From Limnoperna fortunei (taxonomy: Eukaryota > Mollusca > Bivalvia > Mytilida > Modiolidae): a DNA stretch of 64,000 nucleotides. The position numbers and the translations under genes are program-made. Positions within the stretch are counted from its first letter, which is position 1. The number at the start of each line of letters is the position of its first letter. Shown here one piece after another: positions 1 to 12,400 of the stretch. The notes beneath the pieces are model-generated. The model worked only from the letters and a program-made list of their open reading frames with translations. It ran no database searches and was not told the origin of the DNA. The stretch lies in NCBI GenBank assembly GCA_944474755.1, contig OX104114.1, positions 28,419,220-28,483,219 on the forward strand, in the 5' to 3' direction.

Positions 1-441
1 TTACCCAAAAATATCAAGCCTTTGGTAGCATTTTCTCAAAGTGGAACAAACACACCTGTTTTATTGACAGTAGCAAATCCAAACACATCACACTCTAATT
101 TGTTGGGAGGAACCCAGCAAGTTATTTTATTATCGTCGAACATTTCACAGCCATTAGTTACAGTATCCCAGCCGCTCATTGCCTCAACTTTTCCACTTAT
201 ATCAAATCCAATGAATTCTGTTGACCTACCTCCATTGGACCCTCAACCAGAATCCGAAAGCTTTGTCTCTTCTGTGTCGGATAAAGCGCCAATCCTCCAC
301 AAAGTACTTCCTCCAGAGATGGATGCTGCCAATGATCCTGATGCGTCAAAAGATTCCTTGTCTATATCTAGTGAGACAAGTTACCCAGTAACACCTCCAA
401 AGACTCCAGATGACCAGCTCAGTGAAGATTCCTCAATGTCG
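1..441 (+). CDS. EHMT: EHMT exon 1 of window (5'-open), N-terminal low-complexity region
   Basis: Open in frame 1 from the first base, so the exon begins outside the window. It encodes 147 residues rich in Ser, Thr, Pro and Gln, ending in an acidic stretch with [11 protein letters not shown] that looks like a phosphorylatable disordered region. It ends at a strong donor (tcg|gtaagt) in phase 0. This part of EHMT proteins is poorly conserved; assignment rests on its clean in-frame join to the following cysteine-rich exons. Confidence 0.85.
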
Positions 442-3400
442 GTAAGTAACAGGTATACTTTAAGTTGACCATCTGATCACTTGTCAGATGAGTTCTTGCC
501 AGCTACTGGTTAGCACCAACTGATTTGTTTCAGATAGAGAAACCACTTTTTTTCCTTTCGTTTTTTTATTTAGCAAAAATATATCACTGTAAATTTTTAC
601 ATCTTTTATTAACCAGAAATTTATAAGATAGAGATTTACTACTAGGCAAGAACTAGTAGTAGCTGACCAGTATAAATCACTATCTCCATTTCATGTTATA
701 ACCCTATGGAGGGTCCACAGACACATAGTGTGGGGAAAATGCATTAGATTTATTTAAATTCAAAAAGCTTATTGCTTGCTCTGATTGCATTTCAAAATAT
801 CTTCACCTTATACATGTAACACGGTCAAAACTTGAATTTGTTTTGATTGGTTGTAAATTCAAAATTGTTATAACATTTGTTAAGATTCTTGAAAATAGGG
901 ACAAACTTATCACCTTAATAACTGTGCGATATTTGGATTGGATAAACTAAGATCTATTTGCCTATAAATTGCTACAGTTGTTTTAGGGGTTTGTGTGCTA
1001 GGATCACTGGTGAATTTATTTACATCTTAAAAGCAATTCGTGTTTATCGAACTGTCATAGTGATAAAACCATGGTGATGGAAACATAATTATCTCCCCTA
1101 TAAATTAATTATCAAGTAAAAGATGTAGAATTTATTAAGTAAGAAATTTATTATTTGGAGCGGGCTCTATGCCAATTAGAATATGGTCCGACCTTTTATT
1201 TCTGAAATATAGCGAGGTATACAATGTAGACAAATATTAGATCTCACCATGTTCCAATTGGCTTTGAGCACAATTGCAGTAATCCATTTTGATTTTAATA
1301 TGTCTAACAAATATTTTTCAATTCTGAAGCGGTTCTTGGGGAACTCATTCAATGGCCATATTGTTTTTGGAACTTAATAAGATATATATCACAAAACAGC
1401 ATTTATAGCAAATGAAATTCACATTTGAATAGATATTCGTCATTTTATTGAAAATACATACCTTTTATGCAAAAATTTAGGAAATGTTAACAAAATTGTG
1501 TTGTTACAGTTTGAAATTTTCTATTTGGGCATTTAATGACATTGAATTTAAACTGTAAAATGTTCCTTATTTCTGATTTTGACACCTGATTTATTGAATT
1601 TACAGCAGGCTAGAATACCTACATTTATGGGTGTTGCTTATCATGGAGTAAGTCACTGCATTTGATGTCGTATATCCACTGTATTTTTTATTTTTATTTT
1701 GATTTGGTATTCCAGATATTATTGTGTGCTAATGTGTGGTTGGTCAGTTGGATGATTTGGCATTCAGACTACATTAATTAGCTCTATGCATTACTGAAAA
1801 GGGTTCATAAGTAACTAATTGGAATGCCTTCCAACCTACACATTACCCAATTATATCTGGAAAAGTACTAAACTGAAATTTCTGTAAAAGTTGTGTAATT
1901 TCATTTACTAAAGAATTAAAGATGAGCATGCAAATAAGAATAGAAATTAGGCTTGATGTATGTGTAATGAAAGCTGTCCAGGTATTAAGTTGACAAATTT
2001 TGCTGGTTTGTTGTTGAAATGTTATTTGACCTGCATGGAGGTGTTCGTTTTTTTTAATAGTAATTTTATGTAGGTTTAAGGACATTATTAGCATTATTGT
2101 ATATTTTTTGGGATTGGTTATTTTCAAATATATTTATTTTGGATTCATATTAATTTGACAAAAATAGTTCTGAACTTTTTTTTTCCTGATCAGAACATAG
2201 CTAATATGCTGTTCCATTTAACAAGGGAATGCACTTATTTCATATTACATCACAGACACAGTCAAACTTGTCCACTCAGTATAACAGCATTCCCCCCTCA
2301 CTGCACCTCTAAACAACAAGGTACTATTGCTGCTCATCTAGAAGGGTTGGTTTGGTTTAGTACTATAACTGAAAAGCAAAACTAAAATATTTTACTTGCA
2401 TTGTTAAAAACTTTAATTAAATTTAACCGACAATTAAAATTATAGACCCTGGGTTAGTTTGCCAATTATTTATCAATACAGATTACACATTTCAATAAAC
2501 CTATCTTCATGTCGTGTAATTATTATAAATATCATTGTTGAAACTTTAACAAAAATACTTTTTGTAAAAGGAATGCTTTATTTTGTAATTGTAGAAATTC
2601 TTTTGATATAATATAAATTTGTACTTATAAAAAAAAGTGAGTTCATTCAGCCTTTTGCCAGATGATAATTTTACAATAATATGCATGTGTTGCTTGAATA
2701 AAAATGCAAACTTTGTGACCTGTATAAAGACACCTAACCTAATGTGGCCTTTAAAACAAAGTCCCATCCAAGGTTGCAGCAGACGTGTTTGACTGTATTA
2801 TCATAATGTGTCAATGGTGGACTTGATTTTCATGCTAGTGGTCACTAGTTAATAACAAAAATTGTTACAAAAATACTGTTATAGATTAAAACAGGCTTGC
2901 TGCACAAGTGTTTGATCACAGGTTTTCACAACTGACTATCTTGACCAGAATATTTTTAAATTATCTGTTCAATGTTTGTCATTTTTTATTTTAATATTGC
3001 AAGATATTTTTAAGAAAAAGTTGTGAAGATATTTTCCTTTAAAGGGGATGTTTTTGTGGTTGGTTTTGGGGTCTGGAATTAACTTTTATAGGAATTAAAA
3101 AAAATTATTTTATTCTGAATTATATGTGTAGGTTTTGAAAATAAGTGCCTTTTAACCCAAATACAAATTTCCCTAGCAAAGACCTAAGCAACTATGTAGA
3201 TTATTGTGGGAAATTCAGCCATAGTGATTTTATTTAAGAAATATCAACAATAATTTGTAACAAATCTTGAGTGTACAGAAACAAAAAATCTGTTGATTAT
3301 CTGAATAGATCTTTAATTTTGAGCTGGTATTAAGTCCTTTTTATTTTTCAGGCCCCTCCTGGACCCACTCCTCCAGACAAAGATGTGATACCCTTATGTT

Positions 3401-6400
3401 GTTGCAAAATAAATGGTGCTAGTTTTAAAAAGCTTGGATCAACTGTCACATACTGTCAGGCTTTGGATTCCATGGATGGAAAGGTTTGCCTAAATTTTTC
3501 TTAATGCTTTGTGATATATACCTGTAAGAATGTATTTAATGTGCTTCAGTACTGTATGTTTTGAGGATCATACCTTCTTACTTTACACAACAGTCTCGGG
3601 ATGAAGAAGGTAGTCAAATAAGAAAGAAATGAAGAAGAGAAAAAAAAACCAGATGGATACTCTCTCACTGATGTCTAGTTAAATGTATTTAAAATTAAAA
3701 AATTTCACTTTATATTACAGGTAATGGGTTGTTGTAACAAAGTAACGAATTACCAACTGATCCGTCCAGGTGTTAAAATCCCATTTATGGCTATATGTGA
3801 AGCACACAGAAAGAGGCTGAGGTTGCATGCATGTTGTCCTGGATGTGGTCATTTCTGTACACAGGTAGATACAACATGTAGATAAACTTTTATTACTGCC
3901 ATTATCATATACTACACTATTTGATTGTATGAAATGATTAGTTTGAAGGATTTAAATTATAACAGATTTTACGTATATACATGTACATTAAAATGCTATT
4001 TTACAAGATTAATAATAATTCTTATGAAATTATTTTGGGAGGTTTTTGTATATCTAATAAACCTCTGTAGAGAAATGTTCAGCTATGCTGTTGAATGCTA
4101 CAAGAAAAAACAAAGTACAAACTTTTCAAATCGGCCAACATTATCATCATTATTAAGTAGACTTGCATGGACTATTTATAAGTAGAAGGTTAAGCTTATA
4201 AATTTAGTAAAACCTAGGCTGAAAACGATGACAACATAAAATTTAGTAGAACTACTAATTACCCTAAATGTTTTGGGTTGTAACTTGAGCTTTATGATTT
4301 TTTTACCTAAACACATCATACATCTTTTATATTTATGTTGTGTTTTTTAGGGAAAATTTTATCAATGTAGAAAAGACAGTGGCCAGTCTGTTCATTATTT
4401 TCATCATCAGTGTCAGGTTGTCCGTAATGGCAAATATTTCTGTCCTCACTGCGGCGAAGAATCTCATCAAGTGGACATAACTCTTGAACTGGAGGAACCA
4501 AGAGTAGTATCTATGGTAGAAGAAAAGCCAACTAAAGCATTGTAAGTATTTTGTGAAATTGAATGGTTCCAACAGTATGCAACTCTTGAAACAGAGTGGA
4601 GAAAATACCTGGCTAACAGAACTAAACTAGAGTTACCTGAAATCAATTTCTACCTCATCAATATCTTGTTTAGAAGTATTATGGTCTATAACCTGTTCAC
4701 CAACTTCACAATAAAAAATCAAACCAGGCTCACCATGACTCAATCTGACCCATTTTGCGTCAAAATACACACTTTTTATAATATGCATACAAGATCAAAA
4801 TCACAGCTCATACACAAACTATTCAGAGGTTATCATGTTTGACAAGTTTAAGGGATATGTATATGTATTTGTAGGAACAGGGAAAGAGCCAGAATGGGAC
4901 TTGGACCCAAATCTTCCTTACTTAATGACAAAGATGATGAAGAGTCAGCTACAGCTAGTTATAAATTATCTGGATCTGATAAAACTATTACTAATGGTAA
5001 GGCCTGTTGGGTTTTAAGCTTGCCCGACTAATATAGTAAGGGTGAGCCATTGTTGTAACTTCATGATGCATGGTTGATTCAATGTTTGTTTAATTATCCC
5101 TTTTGTAAGTGGCAGAAACTACTTAATAAATTTGTTTGTCTGAAAAGTGTATAGTTTTGCTGAATATGCAAATAAAAATCAGGTAGATGCAATCTAAAAA
5201 GCCATCTCTGCTCCTTGTATGAATCCTCCTTGATGGCTGCATTATTAAATCTTTTGAATAACTTCAATTTCCACAAAACTAGTTTAAACTAGTTTCGTAT
5301 AGCTTTATAAAATAGTATTTTTACCATACCTAACTATATAACAGTTAAAATTTTATTAAATATGAAGGAAACAGTCTTATGGTTGTTCAGGTTTTAGGGA
5401 GGACATTATTACTGTGATGTGAACTTATTTCCAAAACGGAAGATTTACACTTCCATAATTAGAGTTAACTATTTATTGATATTTGTTAATTATTCCAGTT
5501 TTAATAGCTACCCATGCCCAATGCCCCATTTTGTATCAATGGGTACCACTCCTTTTTAGCTCACCTGACCCGAAGGGTCATGTGAGCTATAGCCATCACT
5601 TGGCGTCCGTCGTCGTCGTCGTCGTTAACTTTTCTTAAAAAATCTTCTCCAAAACCACTGAAGGGATTGCTTTGAAACTTTGCATACATCATCAGTAAAA
5701 TGCCCTCTACCAAGTTTGCCCAAATCATGGCCTCAGACCAACCAACATGGCCGCCATGGCTAAAAATAGAACAGAGGGGTCAAAATACAGTTTTTTGCTT
5801 ATAGTTCAAAAAGTATAACAGATACAGGAAAACCGAAGAGACCTTCCTTCTTCAGCATCTAAAGCTCTACAAAACACTCCATTGGGTCAAAGTTGTATGA
5901 TGACTCCTTGTAGGAGTTATTGCCCTTTAATTGTCAAAATTGATGATTTTTGCCATTTTTGCCTCAAAATCTTGAAAATTATTAGAACTAGAGAAAAAGT
6001 TAGCATTGCTTAATTGTTCTGCTCTATGAGGGCTACAAAAATGACTTTAGGGTCAAGATTGTCTGATTAACCGTTTAAGAGTTATTCGCCTTGAACTGTT
6101 TTTTTAATCGGTTTTAATTGATTTTTTAAAATCTTCACCTCTGAAACAACTGAACGTACTGCTTTGAAACTTTGTACACATCATCTGTCAAATGTCCTCA
6201 ACCAAGTTTGCACCAACCATGGCTGCAGATTAACCAACATGGCCACCATGGCTAAAAATAGGATGGGGGGGGGGGGTAAAATACAGTTTTTGGCTTATAT
6301 TTAAAAAAGTGTAACAGATACAGGAAAACCAAAGAGACATGCCTTCATCTGCATCAAAAGCTCTACGAAGCACTCCATTGGGTTGAAGTTGTATGATGAC

Positions 6401-9400
6401 TCCTTATAGGAGTTATTGCCCTTTAATTGTCGAAATTGATTATTTTTGACATTTTTGCCTCAAAATCTTGAAAATTATTAGAACTAGAGAAAAAGTTAGC
6501 ATTGCTTAATTGTTCTGCTCTATGAGGGCTACAAAAATGACTTTAGGGTCAAGATTGTCTGATGAACCGTTTAGGAATTATTCTCCATGAACATTTTTGT
6601 AATCAATTTTACTTGATTTTAAAAAATCTTCTCCTCTTAAACCAATGAAAGGACTGCTTTGAAACATTGCACACATCATCTTTAGGATGTCCTCTACCAA
6701 AATTGTGCAAATCACGACACCTGACTACCTACATAGCTACGTTGGATTAAAATAGAAAAAATGAAAAAAGGGGGGGGGGGGTCGAGAGAGTTTTCGACTG
6801 ATAGTTAAAAAAGTATAACAGGTACAGCAAATTTGAAGTGAACCTCCCTTCTCCCTCTAACCATCAAAAGATCCTCCTTATAGAAGTTATTTCCCTTAAA
6901 AGGTCAAAATTAATGATTTTTGCAGAAGTGTTGGGCAATTCTTTATAGCAAAGAAAAGCTGGATAAAAAAGGGTTGTTTGGTTTCAGGTTCAGGTGAGCG
7001 ATACAGGCTCCTGGGAGCCTCTAGTTTATACCCCTGCTTGAAAAGCGGTGGGTATTTCGTGATGGGGGTGTCCATCTGTTTGTCCGTCTGATATACGTGC
7101 TCTAATGCGCAACTCCCTACTGAATGGAATTGGATGAAACTTACACTGAATCTTAGTCCCATTGACATTGTGTACGTGATATTTAACATTTTGATTAGAA
7201 TGATATTTGTGGTTTCCCATAGAAAAACATTGACATAAGGGGGTTCCCATCTCTTAACTGCAACTGCAACTACACCTACACGATTGAATGGAATTCGATG
7301 AAACTTTCACAGAATCTTTGTCACATTGTGCCATTGTGCAACTGATTTTCATTATTTTAATTAGATTGATATTTGGGATGTTGTGAAAATCTGGAAGTGG
7401 GGGTTATCAATTAGTGAGCATTGCTCAGTTTTTTTAGTTTAAAGATTGCATATGGAGTGAAGTGATATTCTCTAGTGTTTTGGAAACGGGCTGGAATAAC
7501 CCTTAGTCTAAATGATATTTATTTCTTGTTGATAATTCTTCAACATAATACAATACTTTACTTGTATAATAGTTAGACAAATTTATTTGTAGAAGCTGTA
7601 ATAGTAATGATAGAAACAATGAACTTTTAAGGTTTGAACTTTTAATTGAAATTGCAGGTGGTATATCTATTGGACCAGATAAATCCTTACTAGAAAGAGT
7701 ATTGAAAAGTATGTCACAAGAAAGGTAAGTTTTATTTACTGCAATGTATTTTTCTGATTACTAAACACTTTTGATACTAATTGACAATGGTTTTTGCCAG
7801 TCAATTTACAGTTATGTGTGCCTCTGCCATCACAGTTCTCATACAGTGTCATTGAGCATTTAGAAGAAATAACAAATCATACAACAGTTCCAATAATATA
7901 AAAAAAAAATAATTCTGTGTTGTTGATTTTGATTTAAACACTATAATTTCAGGCCAAAGAAATATAGAAGTTTATCGAAGTGTTTGTATAACCCAGCCTA
8001 TGAAGGTGATGTGGAGAAAATCATGTATATGTTGGGTAAGGCAAACCATCCATGTTATATGTATTTTTATATTCTATTTTTTTATAAATCTGCACACTAT
8101 TGGAAAACTTTATTGACTGTACAAGATTTTCTATGCAAATTAAATTGTTATATTGAAACATGTACTAACTGCTTCTTCTCAGAAACCATCACACACATTT
8201 AAATCAAATTATGCAGAAATGATGCCAAATATTTATCATGGCCATTTATTATTAGTCCCCTACCGGCTTTGCTGAAAGGGACTAAAAGTTTGCACTCCAT
8301 CCATCAGTCCATTATACACATGTTTTCGGGGCTTTCTTCCTCACCTTACCCAAAGGGTCAGTGTGAGCTATTCTCATCACTTGGCATCCGTCGTCATTGT
8401 CCGTAAATTTTTACATTTCAATCTTCTTTTCCAAAACCACTTGGCCCATTGGAACAAAACTTGGCAGGATGTTTATTGGATGGTTCTTAACAAAGCTCGA
8501 GTTTTTGGTGCTGATCAAATTTTAAACATGGCTTCCAGGTCCACTAATGCGTTCTGATTGGCTGAAATTTCAAAAATCTTACAACCCGCATGGCAATTGA
8601 TTTAAAATATTGCAGAAATGTACCTTAGATGGTCCTCTATAAAGTTTTTTTTTGCTGATTCAAAATCCAAGATGGCTGCCATCACAGGACTTAGTTAACA
8701 TAGGACCTATGGAAAAAAATATACAAACACATGACTTCTTCTCAAAAACTTCCACAGAATGAAGCCAAATTATGAAGAAATGAATTTTGAATAGTTATCT
8801 TTTTATTTCAAGTTTTTCGAACCAATTGCAAATTCAGTGTGGTTTCCAGGGCCACTAATGTGTTCTGATTGGCTGAAATTTTCTTCTTACAAACCACATG
8901 GCAGATTGATTTGAAATATTGCATAGATGTACATTAGATGATCTTCTACAAAGAAACTGTCCTGAAAATTTCTGCTGATTTGAAAATACATGGCAACATT
9001 CATACAAACAGCATCTTCACATTAAATTTAGCATTTTATCTCAAAGGTTGCAGAAGTCGTGTCTCTCAAAAAGTTTTTTTGTAAGTCAGATGAGCTATAC
9101 AGTCAACCGCAAATAGTAGCAATTTTACTTTTGATTTTGTTTGCACATGATTTCAAAGTGACTTCGTTTATTTTCAGAGGATGGTCACAACCCAGATGAA
9201 GTTTATGAAGAGTATGAGAACCAAACAGCTTTACATGCTGCAGCTATATCGGGCAGTCTTATTGTACTACACATTCTTGTACAGGTAAAGAACATCAAAA
9301 TTATCTAAATTATAGTCTGTTGTCATAAGGATTTTGTCTGAACTTTGCTATAAGTTAATTTTAGGCTCTAATTTTAGCCTCTACTGGCATTGTCAATAGG

Positions 9401-12400
9401 AACTAGAGGTTTGCACTTTGTTCTTCAGTTTGTCACACATGTTTTCCAGACTTTTTTTGCAGATATTTAATGAACCATCATGATTAACAGATCGAGTTTG
9501 AATTTTGTTCTGGTTCGATGATTCTTGACAAAGTTATGTTCTTTGGAAAAATTGCTTTGAAAAGTTTTTTTGTTAATGCTCAGGGATATTTGGTATGAGA
9601 GTCAACAATCACAAGTTACAGATCAACTGTAAATTTCGTTCCAGTCCAATGATACTTTTGGGGAATTTAAAAGAATTTCTTAAATAACTGTTTGACAGAC
9701 TTTAATCTAAATGCTTGGAGATATTGAGGGCTGTTCCAGCAAAATATACATGGGACCCAGGGACAGCTAAACAAAAAAAATATATACATGGTTCAATGGA
9801 AATTGCTTTACTTAACAAAATGCTTCTGTGGGTTGGTGTTATGTAAAATGGAAGATTTTTATGCCCCTGCGACAAAATGTTAGGGGGCAGTAAGTTTTAC
9901 TCATGTCCCTCCGTCTGCAGGGCTCGAAATAAGCGGTAGCCCGGCAGCCTGTGACCCCCTAAAACTTGACGGACTCCCTGGGTGTTTACTGTAAGAGCCC
10001 GTCGGGCTCCTTAAAAATTTAGCATGGCTCACCACACTGGGCGAAGTGGGTGCCCTATTTGTTGCCCTTGACTGGTTTATTAGGGAGTCCTTTTGACTTT
10101 TCCTATTTCTACCCCTGCGTCTGTCCACATCCCCTGTAAGCGCAACTCCTCCTAAACCGCTTAATAAACCACTTAATGAAATTTAATAAAACTTAGCATA
10201 AAGGAAGTACATTATATGGCTCGAAATGAGCTGTAGCCCGATAGCCAGTGACCCCCTAAAACTTTAAAGGACTCCCTGGGTGTTTACTGTAAGAGCCCGT
10301 CGGGCTCCTTAAAAATTTAGCAGCTCTCACCACACTGGGCTACGGCACCTCGAAGTCGCTCTGTTGGCTGTTATTTCCCTAAAGTCGCCCGATGGTTCAC
10401 AGTAGATACTTGCATATGATCTGGTCCAAATAATTCACACAGACTTCCAATTTATCAGTAAATGTGTAATTCTAATAAAAACGGCAAACAATATGCATAT
10501 TTAACATTTTTTCAAAGGATTTACATCTTTCAACTGGATTACGCGCCATTTGTTTATTTACCGTATCTGACTAATTACCATAGGTGAACAACAAAGAAAA
10601 GTCCGTAATGAAAAATTGTGTAATATTTTTTTTTAAACAAACACTTTCAATTAGTTTCAAACTTCAGTTCTTTCAAAGTGTATTGTATTTTAACAATTTT
10701 CTTTGATAAATATATGAGCTGCACTTGAAAGAATAAAGATAAAGAATAATTATTAACATCAAAATAAGTTCTGTAGATGGGTGTCCCATGAAGCAATTTT
10801 GATCAGCACAACTTTGTCCAAGTGGAAGTGTGCTGAACAGAATTATTTCTGGGTTTAGTGTAATGTTATTCTATCTACTTTGGAAATTTTGCTCAGATAA
10901 ACATGGCATGTTCATAACAAACTGTTAGGAATATTATGATGTATACAAGAACTTCATGAATGATCAGTATGAGACCAAAACTGCAAAAAATTCAGACAAA
11001 AAAATAGTGTTTTTCAGAATGGAAATGTACCCTCATAATAATGCCAGAATGCATATTTTTGCACCAAAACCTCCAGAGCCCCCATACCCCAGTCGTAAGG
11101 ACCACTGCGCTTTCCACTGGGCAGTGGGTCAAAATGGGACTCCCTGCAATTTATAAGGACTCTTTGACTGGTTTATTAGGGAGTCCTTTTGACTCCCATA
11201 GTTGCTTTTCCTATTTCTACCCCTGCGTCTGTCCACATCCGCTGTAAGCGCAACTCCTCCTAGTCCACATCCCCTGTAAGCGCAACTCCTCCTAAACCGC
11301 TTAATGAAATTTAATAAAACTTAGCATAAAGGAAGTACATTATATGTAGATGTGCATGAAGGATTTTCACTGACCTCGGATATCACAAAGGGGAGATAAT
11401 TGGACTTGAAAGCGAAGCGGGGAGTATCGCTTTGTGAGCGGGTTCACAGTCCACACTTGTTGTATTTCTGAGAGTGTTAAATCATTTCTGCACAATTTTG
11501 TGCAGCTTTCGGCCAATAATACATTTAAGTAAACCTTTCTTTAAATGTTTTTAGGTATTGTATACAGTAGAATCAAATTTTATTTTGTGGAAAACCGTAA
11601 TTGGTGATCTTCAAAAGATTTCTGCAAATTTTTAAAACTTTTAATTAAGAATTGTGTTTGATTTTAGGGTGGAGCTTCTATTAATGTGATGGACAGTTCT
11701 CTGAAAACTCCATTGATGTATGCAGCAGAAAATAATCATGTTTCTTTAGTGAAATATTTGTTAAAAATAAATGCAGACTTGAAAGCAAGAGTAAGTATCA
11801 AACATACCACAGTATACATTTATGGATCAGATAGGGGCAAAAGAGTAAATAATGTTTGATTCGACGCTTCATTATGCAGATCCATGCATTGAAGATACCT
11901 CATCTGCATCTAAATACTAATACTTTTTTCAGGTTTTATGAATTCAGATAACTCCAGTTATAAGCAACATGACATGCAATGTGAAGAAATAGTTGTCTTA
12001 TCATTCACAATTAGAAACATTTAATGACTTTTGTTGATAATACTTTTTGTTGTCTCTTGTGCTGTCTTGGTTACATGTACCATTGAATAAATTAAAAGAT
12101 ACTATTATTCATTATTTACGTAAATTTAAACATCAGTTTATATTTGAGTATCTTTAATTTTTATTCCATTCCACTTCATTTGTTATTAGGCCCATGATGG
12201 AATGACAGTGCTGCATTATGCAGCCAAAGCTGGACACAATGATGTAATAAAGGTCCTGCTGGACACTGGTGATATCGATGTTAATATCCAGGATGATGGT
12301 GGCTGGACTCCCATTATCTGGGCATCAGAACACAAATTGGTGTCAACTGTCAAGTTTCTTATAGATCAGGGGGCACAACCAACACTAAAAGATAAGGTTG

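Larger units (their letters stand above)
9860..11460 (+). repeat. Family C element, copy 1, composite and nested (intron 9)
   Basis: Starts atgcccctgcgac..gttagggggcag after a T-run, with tactcatgtccctccgtctg. A segment (ctgtccacatcccctgtaag through aaggaagtacattatatg) appears at about 10066-10220 and again at about 11160-11346, with other repeat sequence between. That suggests insertion plus local duplication. The right end near ggttcacagtccacacttg is uncertain. Confidence 0.5.

Noticed and set aside
1843..2767. ORFs of 73-94 codons in EHMT intron 2
   Set aside because: Lys/Phe/Ile-rich translations typical of AT-rich intron sequence on either strand.
4333..4572. Minus-strand ORFs opposite EHMT exon 5
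   Set aside because: Shadows of the coding exon; the sense frame carries the conserved cysteine motif.
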